Made by a program: the position numbers and the translations under genes. Positions 51,228 through 62,683 of a stretch of DNA of 64,000 nucleotides are shown here, in pieces; the stretch's first letter is position 1; each line of letters begins with the position of its first letter. The DNA comes from Phycisphaerae bacterium (GTDB taxonomy: Bacteria > Planctomycetota > Phycisphaerae > UBA1845 > UTPLA1). Below the pieces are notes generated by a model. It made no database searches, had not been told where the DNA came from, and saw nothing but the letters and a program-made list of their open reading frames with translations. The stretch spans positions 1 to 64,000 of the forward strand of contig JAKLKO010000001.1 of NCBI GenBank assembly GCA_023150615.1. Reading direction: 5' to 3'.

Positions 51228-54095
51228 CTACTCGAGCATCAAGCGCTGCGTCACGAACGGATACCCGGTAATGTAAAGCGCGTGCCCCGTGCCATCCGGA
51301 TACAACCCGCGCGGCTCGCGAACCATGCCCTTGATGACACGCTCGATCGTTCGCTCGGGCACGTCGCCCTCGGGCATCGGCTCGATCGGGTAGATCAGGA
51401 TCGCCCAGTTTCCCAGCGTATTTCGCCCGAGTGCATAAATGCGACCGGACGCCCCGGCCAGAGCGCGGTCCGCGTCGCGAACGCCCTTGAGCACGCGGCG
51501 CAGCTTCCACGCCTCGTCCGACGGCTCGAAGACCTGGATCCTCGTCCCGTCCGAATCGGTCACGCACACCTTACCGTAGGCAAACCCGATCGCCGTCGGC
51601 TTGCGAAATAGCTCGGTGTCGCCGGTGTCGTCCTGAAACGTCGTCAGAAACGTCCCCTGCGCATCGAACACTTGGACGCGATCGTTGTCTGTGTCGGCCA
51701 CGTAGATCCGTCCCCGGTCATCGATCGTCACGTCCATCGGCGTGTGAAACTGCTCTTTGCCGCGTCCGTACGCATCCGGGCTGTGCCGCGGATCGCCGAG
51801 AACGCGCACGAGGACCCCGTTCTCGTACCAGCACAACTGATGGTGATACGGATCAGTCATCAGGAGCCGGTCCTGCGCATCGAACGCCATCCCGCCGCCC
51901 CACGGCTCGTAGCCCGGAAACTGCGTGAAACGCAGGCCGTACACGTCGTGGATCGAATTGATGTTCGTCTTCACCAAGCCGCGCCGCAGCGGCCCGGCGA
52001 GCGAGAAATACGCCGTCCCGCGGAGGATCGCCAGCTTCATCGCCTCGGCGGAGTACGGCTCGGTCGTGACCATCGACAGGGGCCCTTCGCGTCCGTCGCG
52101 GTCGACGCACGAAACGGCGAACTGGCATCCGAGCGGATCGCCCGCGCGCGGCGAAGGGCGCCGTTCGTACGGCGCCAGCGGCACGCTGAGGCTGAATACG
52201 CCACGCGCGGTCGCCTTCTCCTTCGGCACCGTTTCGACCAGCGCCCAGTGCGGCTCGTCGAAACCGATCTTCGCATAAACCCGATACTCCCACGCCGTCG
52301 CCGACGCGCTCGTCGGCCAGATAACCTGCACGTGTGTCTCAGGCGACTCAAAGTCGGGTTTGGTACGGCAATAGCGCGGCGCCGGCGGCCCCCCGCCGCC
52401 CGCCAGCCGCGTCGGAATCAGATGGTCATACGCATCGACGGAACCCCGCGCGTACGCCAGATTGAAATCCAGCACCGACACGAACCCGTACTCCTCGTTC
52501 GCATCCTTCCGCAGGCGCACGAGGAACAGCCCGTTTGAACCATCGGCCGCCAGCTCGCCCCACGGATTCGGCGCGAGTGCGTATCCGTTCGGCGTCGGCG
52601 CGCCCTTGGCATCGCGCGGCGGCAGCGCAAACCGGCCACGGGTGTCGGTTTCGCCAATGTAGACCGGCTCTTCAGGAATCACGACCGCGCCGTCGGCGCT
52701 AACGCGCCGTTGGAACACCGCGACATCGACGCCGGGCAGATCGCGGCCCGAGCCATCCACCACCCGCAGCCCGCAGATCCGCGGCAACCCGTACAGATAC
52801 TCGCCGGGGACGCCGAGCTGACGCCTGAAGATGCGTTCGAGGTATCGCACCTCCAGCTCGGAGAGCGGAGCCGCACCGCCGGCCGACAGCAACGTCCGCT
52901 CCGGCGGGAAGAACTCGCGCTGCACAAACTCGCTGTTCGATCCCCGCACGAGCACCGACGTCACCGGCGTATCGAGCGCCGTCGGATCGATCAACCCGAG
53001 TGCGCGACCGAGCGCGCGCTCCACACCCCAATCGACCAAGCCGATCGATCCGGCCGCCGCCCCACCGGCCGGCAATCGCTCGAACTCGATCATTCCGATC
53101 TTCGGGACGCCGACCGGCTGCTCCTGCTCAGCGACCTGCGGCTCGGCCGGCTGCGATGATGAACCGGACGCAGGCGCGATCGATGCGACGGCCGCCGGCT
53201 GACTCGCCGGCGCGGACGCCGCGAGGGAATCCGCCTCCGGCGTCGGCGCGATCGTAATCTGCTCGATGTGGATCCGCGCCGTCGAGCCGTGCGGAAGCGA
53301 TGGATACACCGACTGTTCGATAATGCGGTTGAAGAGCTGCGCGTGGTACTGGATCCAATCCTCGAAGCAGAACGTGTCGACGAGATTCCGCGCGTTGGAG
53401 ATCGCTCGATGCCGATCCGCCGGAACAACCACGCGGACCGGCAGACCGCCGAGCACATCGGTAAAGCGGTTGTTCCATTCCGCCGCTTCCGACAACTCGT
53501 TCTTTACGTCCAGTTCGACAAGCAGCAACTTGCCGCGCACGCTCGCGACGTCGCAGTCCACGCCGATCGTCGCGACCTGGCCCGCCGCAAGCGCCTGCGA
53601 CGTTCTCCCTTCGTGAATCGCGTTGCCGTCGACCGAAACCCGATAGCTGAATGGTCCCGCCGGCGCGAGCCCCGCATTGCGCACGTGAATCGACAGTCGC
53701 TTGCCCGATGGACCCGACTCGTCCGCCCCGGCCCCGCCGCCCGCCCACTGCGAGACATACTCGACCGTCAGATCGGCCGCCGTCGGCCGCGCGCTCAGCC
53801 GCCCATCGCGACGCAGCGCGATCGCGCGGACGTCGCCCGCCGGGATCACCTCGGCCCGTCCGACCGAGTCGAAGAGACAGACGTCGAGCCCCCACTCCAG
53901 CACGCGCCCGATGAGCCGGCGTCCGTCGGTACGCGTCAACACATCGCGGTAGTCCAGGCCCGGCCGCTCAAGGCGATACGCCATGCCGGCGCAGCCCGGC
54001 GGGTGTTCCGCGCCGCCGAGCGGCTCGGCCGCGACATTCGGTCCGCCGAGCAGCATCAGCGCCGCGGGGAGTACACGCCGCATGAGATCGAACAT
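51228..54095 (-). CDS. Large exported protein with CARDB-like and NHL-repeat domains
   Basis: 955 residues with a signal peptide (MRRVLPAALMLLGGPNVAAEP, from Met5). Residues about 110-215 resemble a CARDB domain (KRLSIHVRNAGLAPAGPFSYRVSVDG). An unfamiliar middle part follows that includes an Ala/Gln/Pro-rich linker (about 290-325) and a carboxypeptidase-regulatory-like strand set (GLRVVDGSGRDLPGVDVAVF). The C-terminal 200 residues contain NHL-type beta-propeller repeats (TPMDVTIDDRGRIYVADTDNDRVQVFDAQG). No catalytic motif seen; a secreted binding or scaffold role is likely. ATG 54095. Confidence 0.75.
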   Translation of the reverse strand: MFDLMRRVLPAALMLLGGPNVAAEPLGGAEHPPGCAGMAYRLERPGLDYRDVLTRTDGRRLIGRVLEWGLDVCLFDSVGRAEVIPAGDVRAIALRRDGRLSARPTAADLTVEYVSQWAGGGAGADESGPSGKRLSIHVRNAGLAPAGPFSYRVSVDGNAIHEGRTSQALAAGQVATIGVDCDVASVRGKLLLVELDVKNELSEAAEWNNRFTDVLGGLPVRVVVPADRHRAISNARNLVDTFCFEDWIQYHAQLFNRIIEQSVYPSLPHGSTARIHIEQITIAPTPEADSLAASAPASQPAAVASIAPASGSSSQPAEPQVAEQEQPVGVPKIGMIEFERLPAGGAAAGSIGLVDWGVERALGRALGLIDPTALDTPVTSVLVRGSNSEFVQREFFPPERTLLSAGGAAPLSELEVRYLERIFRRQLGVPGEYLYGLPRICGLRVVDGSGRDLPGVDVAVFQRRVSADGAVVIPEEPVYIGETDTRGRFALPPRDAKGAPTPNGYALAPNPWGELAADGSNGLFLVRLRKDANEEYGFVSVLDFNLAYARGSVDAYDHLIPTRLAGGGGPPAPRYCRTKPDFESPETHVQVIWPTSASATAWEYRVYAKIGFDEPHWALVETVPKEKATARGVFSLSVPLAPYERRPSPRAGDPLGCQFAVSCVDRDGREGPLSMVTTEPYSAEAMKLAILRGTAYFSLAGPLRRGLVKTNINSIHDVYGLRFTQFPGYEPWGGGMAFDAQDRLLMTDPYHHQLCWYENGVLVRVLGDPRHSPDAYGRGKEQFHTPMDVTIDDRGRIYVADTDNDRVQVFDAQGTFLTTFQDDTGDTELFRKPTAIGFAYGKVCVTDSDGTRIQVFEPSDEAWKLRRVLKGVRDADRALAGASGRIYALGRNTLGNWAILIYPIEPMPEGDVPERTIERVIKGMVREPRGLYPDGTGHALYITGYPFVTQRLMLE

Positions 54096-54188
54096 TCGGA
54101 GTTCTCCCGACTCGCGTCAGAAATCGGAGATTATGCCTGAAATCCGCGCGGGTGTCGCGGTGGCATCGTCGCGCGGACGCGCACGGCG

Positions 54189-54623
54189 TCAACCGGTTTG
54201 TGAACGGTCTGACAACTCCGCGACGAGACGACGCTGCACGTCCTCGGCGCGGCCCGGCGGGTAGCTCCCCGCGTTCCATCGAAAGCCCAGACCGTCCGAT
54301 TCGACTCGCGGAATGAGATGGAAATGCACGTGCTCGACGACCTGCCCGGCGCTGCGGCCGTTGTTCTGCAGGACGTTCAGCCCGCTCGCGCCCGTAACGC
54401 GCAGAACCGCTTTTGCCAGCCGCGGCAGTTGGGCCGCCACGGTCGACACCTGCGATTCGGTCATCTCGAAAAGCGTCGTGACGTGGACTCGCGGAACCAC
54501 GAGCAGGTGCCCCGGAGCCAGCGGAGCAATGTCGAGGAACGCGACGATCGACGCGTCCTCGTAAACGCGCATCGAGGGGATTTCACCGGCGATGATCCGG
54601 CAGAATACGCAGGCCGCCGACAT
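54189..54623 (-). CDS. HIT-family (histidine triad) nucleotide hydrolase
   Basis: 144 residues. The triad HVHFHL (His98, His100, His102) is complete. CVFCRIIAGEIPS at the N-terminus supplies the two cysteines of the zinc site common in HinT-like proteins, and LNVLQNNGRSAGQVVEHVHFHLIPR is the HIT signature. These enzymes hydrolyse AMP-linked substrates. The C-terminal 30 residues are longer than in HinT. It ends the run of genes after rplQ, 36 bases away. Confidence 0.93.
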   Translation of the reverse strand: MSAACVFCRIIAGEIPSMRVYEDASIVAFLDIAPLAPGHLLVVPRVHVTTLFEMTESQVSTVAAQLPRLAKAVLRVTGASGLNVLQNNGRSAGQVVEHVHFHLIPRVESDGLGFRWNAGSYPPGRAEDVQRRLVAELSDRSQTG

Positions 54624-54659
54624 GCGGCTTCCTCCGCCGATGGGCCAGCCCGACCGGGC

Positions 54660-55334
54660 CTACTCCGGCTTCGTCGGCGCTGCCGCGTCGCCTGCGGACT
54701 CGGCCGACTTCTTTTTACCGCCCCGGGCACGCTTCACCGTCGCGCCCTTGAGCATCTGCTTGCGCTTCTCGGTCCGGAGTTTTCGTCGCCCGACGACCTT
54801 TCGCACGTTCGCGTCCGGTTTCTCCTCGTCGCCGACCAGTTGCAGGATCGCCAGCGAGCTGTTGTCACCGATCCGCCGCTTTGCCAGCCGGATGATCCGC
54901 GTGTAGCCGCCCGGCCGGTCCTTGTAGCGCGGCGCGATCTCGGTCATCAGTTTGTGCACGACCGACGTGGCGACGAACGGGATCTTCTTTTTGTTGTACG
55001 CCGCCGGGACAGCGCCGGTCCGATGCCGACGGCCGCTGCGCGCGACCAGCACCTTTGCCCGCTGCGTCGAGCTCATCGACTCGTAACGTTCCTGCTGATC
55101 ACCCGGGATGACGGCGCGATCGCCCAGAATCGACAGCACGCGCTGCCGCGAGCGCAGATCGCCGCGCCGCGCCACCGTGATCAATCGCTCGACGAACCGA
55201 CGCAACTCCTTCGCTTTCGGCAGCGTGGTCTCAATCTGGCCGTGCTCGATCAGGCTCTGCGCGAGGTTGCGGCGCATCGCCAGACCGTGGGCCGGCGTGC
55301 GAGTAAGGCGTCGTCCGGCAATCCGATGTTGCAT
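54660..55334 (-). CDS. rplQ: 50S ribosomal protein L17, with long C-terminal extension
   Basis: 224 residues against about 120 for most L17. The core is clear: MQHRIAGRRLTRTPAHGLAMRRNLAQSLIEHGQIETTLPKAKELRRFVERLITVARRG. An insert lies around 65-120, then YTRIIRLAKRRIGDNSSLAILQLVG closes the L17 fold. The last 60 residues are Lys/Arg/Ala-rich and probably disordered on the ribosome surface. Last gene of the spc-alpha operon, 47 bases after rpoA. Confidence 0.95.
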   Translation of the reverse strand: MQHRIAGRRLTRTPAHGLAMRRNLAQSLIEHGQIETTLPKAKELRRFVERLITVARRGDLRSRQRVLSILGDRAVIPGDQQERYESMSSTQRAKVLVARSGRRHRTGAVPAAYNKKKIPFVATSVVHKLMTEIAPRYKDRPGGYTRIIRLAKRRIGDNSSLAILQLVGDEEKPDANVRKVVGRRKLRTEKRKQMLKGATVKRARGGKKKSAESAGDAAAPTKPE

Positions 55335-55381
55335 GAGTCGCTATCTCCCTTCGCCGCCCTTCCGCGCGCTTCTGACCATCC

Positions 55382-56437
55382 TCAGACGGACACGTTGTCG
55401 GTCGATCGGCTGCCGTCGCCGCCGGTCGGGGACCCGCCGGAGGTCAACCGCATGCCCAGGGCCAGCCCGATGTCGGCGAGCTTCCGCTTGACTTCGCGCA
55501 TCGAGGTCTTTCCGAAGCTGCGCAGTTTCAGCAGGTCCGGCTCGGTCCACTGCACGAGGTCGCGGACCGTTGCGATCTTCGCTGAATCGAGGCAGTTGCT
55601 CGCGCGGACCGAAAGATCCAGCTCCGAGACGGGCATCGAAAGCTTCGCCTCGAGCGCCTCATCGATCGTCGGCTCGATCATCGTCGGAACCACGTCCTCC
55701 CGCGTCGCGACCGCCTCGCCCGAATCGACCCACTGCACGAACGGGTTGAGGTGTTTGCGCAGGATCTTCGCCGCCTCGACCAGCGCCAGCTCCGGCGTAA
55801 TCGTGCCTTTCGTCCAGATCTCCATCACGAGCCGGTCGTAGTTCGTCCGCTGCCCGACGCGCGTGTCCTCCACGCGGTACCGCACTCGCGTCACCGGGGA
55901 GAAGACGGAATCGACCGGAATGACGCCGATCACCTGCTCGCCGGAGCGATTCTCGTCCGCCGTCGCGTAGCCGCGGCCCTTGGCCACCGTCAGCTCGATG
56001 TCCAGTGGCACGTTCGCAGTGAGTGTCGCGACGAGCTGGTCCTTGTTGATCACTTCGATCGCCGGATCGCACTCGAACTGATCGGCGCGGACCTCGACCA
56101 TCTCGCCCTTGCGACCATCGGCGTGCAGACGCATCGTCCGGACGCCTTCCCCGTCGTGGCGGATGACCAGCGACTTGATGTTCAGGATGATCGTCGTCAC
56201 GTCCTGGAGCACGCCCTCCAGGCTCGAAAACTCGTGCTCCGCCCGCGCAATGCGGACCGACGTCACCGCCGCCCCCTCCAGGCTCGACAGGAGAATCCGA
56301 CGAAGGCTATTGCCGACCGTCGTCCCGAACCCGCGCTCGAACGGCTCGATCAGGAACCGGCCGTACTTCAGACTGCTGACGCTCTCGTCACGAACGACAC
56401 AGGACGGCAATTCAAGGCCACGCCACCGAATCCGCAT
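55382..56437 (-). CDS. rpoA: RNA polymerase alpha subunit
   Basis: 351 residues from ATG 56437, chosen because GGAGG (56446-56450) lies eight bases upstream and MRIRWRGLELPS is the natural N-terminus. The open frame runs on to 56560 but that part lacks homology. The N-terminal dimerisation domain (GRFLIEPFERGFGTTVGNSLRRILLSSLEGAAVT) and C-terminal domain (LSVRASNCLDSAKIATVRDLVQWTEPDLLKLRSFGKTSMREVKRKL) are complete. A 119-base gap separates it from rpsD, unusually long for this operon. Confidence 0.97.
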   Translation of the reverse strand: MRIRWRGLELPSCVVRDESVSSLKYGRFLIEPFERGFGTTVGNSLRRILLSSLEGAAVTSVRIARAEHEFSSLEGVLQDVTTIILNIKSLVIRHDGEGVRTMRLHADGRKGEMVEVRADQFECDPAIEVINKDQLVATLTANVPLDIELTVAKGRGYATADENRSGEQVIGVIPVDSVFSPVTRVRYRVEDTRVGQRTNYDRLVMEIWTKGTITPELALVEAAKILRKHLNPFVQWVDSGEAVATREDVVPTMIEPTIDEALEAKLSMPVSELDLSVRASNCLDSAKIATVRDLVQWTEPDLLKLRSFGKTSMREVKRKLADIGLALGMRLTSGGSPTGGDGSRSTDNVSV

Positions 56438-56556
56438 CGCATTGACCTCCCGAACTCGCGCGCCGCGATCCGCCGTGATCCGCGGCAGTCGCAACGACGG
56501 CTCCAACCCCGAAACCGCCTTTTCGATCAGCATTGTCGACTCGTCCATCACGCGCA

Positions 56557-57189
56557 TCACCGACTGCAGAACTCAACGATCAGGTTCTCTTCGACCGGAA
56601 TCTGCACGTCCTCCCGGCTCGGCAGGGCCACGACCAAACCCTGCATCTGCTCCAGGTTTACCTGCAGCCAGCCCTGCGGCGGACGCGACGCACTCGCCTC
56701 CAACGCCGCCTTCGCGAGCTTCTGACTCGCCTCGCGCGACTTGACCGTCACCCGGTCCCCTTGTCGCACGCAGTAGCTCGGCCGGTCCACCGTTACGCCG
56801 TTCACCTCGAAATGCCCGTGCAGGATCGCCTGTCGCGCTGACTTGCGCGACGCGGCCAGACCCATCTTGAACACGACGTTGTCCAGCCGCCGCTCCAGCA
56901 GCGTGAGCAGCGCCACCCCGGTGTTCTGCGTCGAGCGCTGCGCCTGCGCGAACACCCGGCGGAATTGCGCCTCCAGCACGCCGTAGTAGCGCTTCACCTT
57001 CTGCTTCTCGCGCAGCCGCTTGGCGTATTCCGTCCCCTTCGCCCGGCGATACGGGTGCATGCCCGGCGGGAAGTTGCGCCACTGACGCTCCATCGGGCAC
57101 TTCGCCGTCTCGCAGCGCGCGCCCTTCAGCATCAGCTTGATGCCCTCCCGGCGGCACTTCCGACACGCTGGTCCAAGTTCTCTCGACAT
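56557..57189 (-). CDS. rpsD: 30S ribosomal protein S4
   Basis: 210 residues. CRKCRREG near the start and CETAKCP form a C+ zinc-binding N-terminus, so this is the zinc form of S4. The S4 RNA-binding domain (RRLDNVVFKMGLAASRKSARQAILHGHFEVNG) is standard. S4 commonly represses its own operon; a leader site was not identified. ATG 57189, 28 bases after rpsK. Confidence 0.97.
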   Translation of the reverse strand: MSRELGPACRKCRREGIKLMLKGARCETAKCPMERQWRNFPPGMHPYRRAKGTEYAKRLREKQKVKRYYGVLEAQFRRVFAQAQRSTQNTGVALLTLLERRLDNVVFKMGLAASRKSARQAILHGHFEVNGVTVDRPSYCVRQGDRVTVKSREASQKLAKAALEASASRPPQGWLQVNLEQMQGLVVALPSREDVQIPVEENLIVEFCSR

Positions 57190-57217
57190 CGATCGATCTT
57201 CTCCGATCCTGCGACGG

Positions 57218-57601
57218 CTAGACGCGCCGCTTCCGCGGCGGGCGGCACCCGTTGTGCGGCAGCGGCGTTACGTCTTCAATCGACTGAATCCGCAGTCCGG
57301 CCGCCTGCAACGCCGACACCGCCGATTCCCGGCCCGAGCCCGGGCCCTTGACCTTCACCTCGACCTCCTGAATGCCGAACTTCCGCGCCGCATTCGCCGC
57401 GGTCTCGGCCGCGCGCTGCGCCGCGAACGGCGTGCTCTTTCGCGTACCCTTGAAGCCGACCGTGCCGGCCGAGGCCCAGCACAGCGTTGCACCGCTCGTG
57501 TCCGTCACGGTGATCATCGTGTTGTTGAACGTGGCGCGGACGTGAACGATCGCCTTCGCGACGTTGCGCCGCTGTTTCTTTTTGCCTGCTGCCTTTGCCA
57601 A
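57218..57601 (-). CDS. rpsK: 30S ribosomal protein S11
   Basis: 127 residues, conserved throughout ([74 protein letters not shown]). It begins with TTG at 57601, with GGGAG seven bases upstream; no ATG is available near the N-terminus. 51 bases separate it from rpsM. Confidence 0.97.
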   Translation of the reverse strand: MAKAAGKKKQRRNVAKAIVHVRATFNNTMITVTDTSGATLCWASAGTVGFKGTRKSTPFAAQRAAETAANAARKFGIQEVEVKVKGPGSGRESAVSALQAAGLRIQSIEDVTPLPHNGCRPPRKRRV

Positions 57602-57652
57602 GTCTTGTCTCCCGTCGTTCGCGACCCGGGCCGATGCGCCGCCGGCTCCGCG

Positions 57653-58039
57653 TCAATGCCGCAGTTCCTTCACGCCCTTCTTCCCGGCCACGGTCTTCTT
57701 CGGACCCTTTCGCGTCCGCGCGTTGGTCCGCGTGCGCTGGCCGCGCACCGGCAGTCCGCGCCGATGCCGATAGCCGCGGTAGCACTGAACGTCTCGCAGA
57801 CGCGCGACGTTCTGCTGCACCTGCCGCCGGAGCTGACCTTCCACGACGTAGGAACGATCGATGACCGCCGCAATCCGCCCGATCTCGTCCTCGCTCAGGT
57901 TCTTCGCGCGGACGTGTGGGTCGATCCCCGCCTCCTTGAGGATCCAGCGCGCGTTCATCGGGCCGACGCCGTAGATGTAGCGCAGCGCCACGTCGATCCG
58001 CTTGTCGTTCGGAATATCCACACCGGCGATACGAGGCAT
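57653..58039 (-). CDS. rpsM: 30S ribosomal protein S13
   Basis: 128 residues beginning [26 protein letters not shown], with the helix-two-turn-helix and the basic tail [22 protein letters not shown]. Full length and standard. It follows rpmJ by 40 bases. Confidence 0.97.
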   Translation of the reverse strand: MPRIAGVDIPNDKRIDVALRYIYGVGPMNARWILKEAGIDPHVRAKNLSEDEIGRIAAVIDRSYVVEGQLRRQVQQNVARLRDVQCYRGYRHRRGLPVRGQRTRTNARTRKGPKKTVAGKKGVKELRH

Positions 58040-58079
58040 AACTCCTGACTCCCGGGGCGGCGAGCGCCCCGCCCAGCGC

Positions 58080-58193
58080 TTATCCCTGCTTCTGCTTGTG
58101 ACGCGGGTTCGTGCAGATCACGCGCACGATCCCGCGACGCTTCACGATCTTGCAGTTCTCGCAAATCCGCCGAACGCTGCTGCGTACCTTCAT
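58080..58193 (-). CDS. rpmJ: 50S ribosomal protein L36
   Basis: 37 residues: [15 protein letters not shown]..., with Cys11, Cys14, Cys27 and His32, the complete C-C-C-H zinc set. ATG 58193 overlaps the map stop by four bases (ATGA), which leaves no room for infA, normally found between these two genes. Confidence 0.96.
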   Translation of the reverse strand: MKVRSSVRRICENCKIVKRRGIVRVICTNPRHKQKQG

Positions 58194-59047
58194 GACTCCG
58201 CTCCCGGACGCCCGTCGGTCAACACGTCCACACCGCTCGCCGTTACGGCGATCGTGTGCTCAAAATGCGCCGCCCAACTGCGGTCCCGCGTCACCTGCGG
58301 CCAGCCCGACTCGTCGCCGTGCATCACCTGCGGTCCGCCCATCGTCACCATCGGCTCGACCGCCAGTACCAGGCCCGGCCGCAGCTCGAAGTCGCTCCGA
58401 CGCTGATGGCGATCCGTAAAGTTCGGAACGTTCGGCCGCTCGTGCATTGACCGGCCGATGCCGTGACCGACGAACTCGCGGACCACCGAAAATCCGTTCC
58501 CCTCCACCAGCTTCTGAATCTGCGTCGCGATCGAGCTCCACATCCGGCCCGGCCGCATCTCGCGGATCGCCAGGTCCAATGCCTCGGACGTCACGTCGAG
58601 CAGACGCTGTACGTCCGGCGCGATCCGGCCGACCGGCAGCGTCGTCGCCGCGTCGCCGCAGTAGCCCTTCAGCCGCACGCCGCAATCAATGCTGACGATG
58701 TCGCCTTCCTTCAGCTCGCGCGGCCCCGGTATTCCGTGGACCACTTCCTCGTTGACGCTGATGCACAGCGACGACGGGAATGGAAACTTCGCCGACGAAA
58801 TCGAAACGCCGCGGAACAGCGCCTCGCCGCCGAACGACGCAACGATCGAATCCGCCGCCTCGGCCAGCATCGCCGTCCGCACACCCGGGCGAACGAGCCG
58901 CCGCATCTCCTCCAGGACGAGGTACACGACACGCCCGGCCGCGCGGATCAACTCGATCTCCCGCGGGCTCTTGTACTCGATTCCCGCGGAGGCTGGCCTC
59001 TGTCCCACGTTCAAGTCCGCGGACCCTCTCATCCCGATCCTCGACAC
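58190..59047 (-). CDS. map: Methionine aminopeptidase, type I
   Basis: 285 residues. The five metal ligands are present: Asp121 (IDCGV), Asp132 (GDAATT), His195 (GHGIG), Glu231 (VEPMV) and Glu263 (FEHTI), plus His104. It removes the initiator methionine from nascent proteins. An N-terminal extension of about 20 residues precedes the usual start ([19 protein letters not shown]). The gene overlaps adk by 19 bases, so Met6 or a later start is also possible. Confidence 0.96.
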   Translation of the reverse strand: MSRIGMRGSADLNVGQRPASAGIEYKSPREIELIRAAGRVVYLVLEEMRRLVRPGVRTAMLAEAADSIVASFGGEALFRGVSISSAKFPFPSSLCISVNEEVVHGIPGPRELKEGDIVSIDCGVRLKGYCGDAATTLPVGRIAPDVQRLLDVTSEALDLAIREMRPGRMWSSIATQIQKLVEGNGFSVVREFVGHGIGRSMHERPNVPNFTDRHQRRSDFELRPGLVLAVEPMVTMGGPQVMHGDESGWPQVTRDRSWAAHFEHTIAVTASGVDVLTDGRPGAES

Positions 59048-59675
59048 GCCGCCCGGATCGACTCAAACACCACGTCGATCTCGCCGTCGCCGTTCACACT
59101 TGCCAGCACGCCGCGCCGCCGGTAGTAGTCGATCAGCGGCTTCGTCTCCGCGTGATACGTCGCCAATCGCTGACGCACCACGCTCGGCTCGTCGTCGCGG
59201 CGGCGTACGAGAGCCGTCCCGCAGATGTCACATGTCCCCGCCGACTTCGGCGGAGAGTACTGCTCGTGATACACCCGGCCGTCCTTCGGGCACGACCACC
59301 GACCCGTCAACCGCGGCGTCACCACCTCGTCCGAAACCTCGATGTTCACCACGCGGTCGATCGGCCGGTGCGCGGCCTCCAGCCGGCGATCCAACCCTTC
59401 CGCCTGCGGGATCGTCCGCGGAAACCCGTCCAGAACGAAACCCGCCTCCGCATCCGACGACTGCATCCGCCCGGCCATCATCTCCAGCACCACTTCGTCC
59501 GGAACCAGCGCCCCGGAATCCATGTAGCGCTGCGCTTCCTGACCCAATCGCGTCCGGGCTGCCCGCTCCGCCCGCAGGATGTCGCCGCTCGACAGGTGCA
59601 CCACGCGAAGCGCCTCGGCCAGACGAGCGGCCTGAGTGCCCTTGCCGGCGCCAGGGGGGCCGAGCAGCACGACTC

Positions 59676-59679
<4 letters not shown>
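59029..59679 (-). CDS. adk: Adenylate kinase
   Basis: 216 residues. The P-loop GPPGAGKGTQ is at 7-16, LDGFPRT marks the core, and the LID domain keeps a zinc-type cysteine set (CPKDG...CDICG, three Cys visible). It interconverts ATP, ADP and AMP. The start is GTG 59679, overlapping the secY stop as GTGA. Confidence 0.96.
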
Positions 59680-61061
<1,382 letters not shown>

Positions 61062-61108
61062 CCGTGCCCGCGCGAGCTCATCGCGAGGGACTCACGTTCG
61101 CCCGGCCC

Positions 61109-61717
61109 CTATGCCTCGCCACCTTCCGGCGCGCCGCCCGCATCACCCTTCGGCGCATCGCCCTTGGGCTTCTTCTCCGGCTTGGCCTTGTCTTTCTTCG
61201 CGGGCTTGCCTTCGTCCGCCGCGGCCGCCGGCGCCGGCGGTCGCTTGACGAACTTCGGCTTCGGTTGCGGACCCAGTCGCTTAATGGTCCCGCCCGCCGC
61301 CTCGATCTTCTTCGCCGCGTCGGCGCTGAAACGCTGCGCCTCGACGGTCAGCTTCCGAGTCAACTCGCCGCCCGCCAGGATCTTGACCGGATCGGTCGCA
61401 CAGCGGATCAGCCCGGCCGCCGCCAGCGCCGAGGCCGTCACGTGCGCGCCCGGCTCGAAGCGCGTCTCGAGACTGCCGACGTTTACGACCTGGTACACGG
61501 TGCGGAACTGAACGTTGCTGAAGCCGCGCTTCGGCGTCCGCCGGAACGTCGGCATCTGGCCACCCTCGCGCAGCAACCGCAACTGCCAGCCGGCCCGCGC
61601 GCCGCTGCCCTTGTTGCCGCGTCCGGACGTCTTGCCGAGTCCGCTGCCCTCGCCGCGGCCGACGCGCTTGCGGCGTCGATGCGCCCCGGCCTGTTTGGTG
61701 ATCTCGGTGATGTTCAT
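61109..61717 (-). CDS. rplO: 50S ribosomal protein L15, with basic tail
   Basis: 202 residues. The first 145 are a normal L15 (RRRKRVGRGEGSGLGKTSGRGNKG, RTPKRGFSNVQF). The last 55 are a Lys/Ala/Pro/Gly-rich tail (KKDKAKPEKKPKGDAPKG) not found in most L15 proteins. It begins 10 bases after the rpsE stop, so rpmD is missing from its usual place. Confidence 0.96.
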   Translation of the reverse strand: MNITEITKQAGAHRRRKRVGRGEGSGLGKTSGRGNKGSGARAGWQLRLLREGGQMPTFRRTPKRGFSNVQFRTVYQVVNVGSLETRFEPGAHVTASALAAAGLIRCATDPVKILAGGELTRKLTVEAQRFSADAAKKIEAAGGTIKRLGPQPKPKFVKRPPAPAAAADEGKPAKKDKAKPEKKPKGDAPKGDAGGAPEGGEA

Positions 61718-61727
61718 TCGCTGACTC

Positions 61728-62243
61728 TCACGCCGGCAACGCGACGCCGCGAAGCGCCGCCACGTCGTCCCGGCTGCGAAGCTTCTGCAACCCGTCCAGC
61801 ACGGCCTTGGACAGGTTCTTCGGACTGGTCGAACCGTACGCCTTCGTCAGGCAATCCTTGACGCCCGCGAGTTCCAGAACGGCTCGCACCGTCTCGCTCG
61901 CGATGACGCCCGTGCCCTCCGATGCCGGCATCAGCAGCACGCGGCTCGCGCCGTAACGGCCCATCACCTTGTGCGGGATCGTCGAGCCGCTCAGCTTCAC
62001 GCGAACCATGTCGCGCACCGCGCGCTTCTTCGCCTTCTCCACGGCCGGCGGCACTTCGTTCGCCTTCGCGTAGCCCAGGCCCACGCGCCCCTGCCGATCG
62101 CCGGCCGCCAGCAGCGCACCAAAGCTGAACCGGCGACCGCCCTTCACGACCTTCGCGCAGCGGTACACGCGCACCACGTGCTCCTCGATCCCGCCGAGCT
62201 CTCGCGCCGGCTGCTCGGTCGTCGTCCTGCCCGCTCGTGCCAT
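61728..62243 (-). CDS. rpsE: 30S ribosomal protein S5
   Basis: 171 residues with the S5 double-stranded-RNA-binding N-domain (EEHVVRVYRCAKVVKGGRRFSFGALLAAGDRQGRVGLGYAKANEVPPAVEKA) and the C-domain (GASRVLLMPASEGTGVIASETVRAVLELAGVKDCLTKAYGS). Full length, ATG start. Confidence 0.97.
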   Translation of the reverse strand: MARAGRTTTEQPARELGGIEEHVVRVYRCAKVVKGGRRFSFGALLAAGDRQGRVGLGYAKANEVPPAVEKAKKRAVRDMVRVKLSGSTIPHKVMGRYGASRVLLMPASEGTGVIASETVRAVLELAGVKDCLTKAYGSTSPKNLSKAVLDGLQKLRSRDDVAALRGVALPA

Positions 62244-62291
62244 GTCTGCTCCTGATTTCCGACGTGCCGGAACGCACCGCGTCCCGGCGTT

Positions 62292-62660
62292 CTAAAACGC
62301 CAATCCCGCCTCGCGCGCCGCGTCCGCGAGGGCCTTGATCCGGCCGTGGTACCGGTATCCCTTGCGATCGAACGCAACCTGCCGGACGCCCTTCATCCTC
62401 GCCCGCGCCGCCAGAACGCGCCCGACGGCGGCCGCCGCCGACTTGTTGCTCCCGCGCTTCACTTCGGACTTGAGGTCCGCCTCGCGCGTGCTCGCGGCGC
62501 ACAGCGTGTGACCCGCAAGATCGTCGATGATCTGCGCGTAAATCTGTTTGTTGCTCCGAAAGACCGTCAGTCGCGGCCGTTCGGCCGTGCCGAAGACCTT
62601 GCGCCGGACGCGGAGTCTGCGTCGCGCGTGCCGAACGTGTTTTCGCTTCAACGAGTTCAT
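62292..62660 (-). CDS. rplR: 50S ribosomal protein L18
   Basis: 122 residues: [49 protein letters not shown], then the [20 protein letters not shown] end. Binds 5S rRNA. Standard length. Confidence 0.97.
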   Translation of the reverse strand: MNSLKRKHVRHARRRLRVRRKVFGTAERPRLTVFRSNKQIYAQIIDDLAGHTLCAASTREADLKSEVKRGSNKSAAAAVGRVLAARARMKGVRQVAFDRKGYRYHGRIKALADAAREAGLAF

Positions 62661-62683
62661 CGCTCGCGTCCTCGATTCGACGC

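Noticed and set aside
56438..56560. Longer N-terminus of rpoA
   Set aside because: No homology before MRIRWRGLELPS, and an ideal ribosome-binding site precedes ATG 56437.
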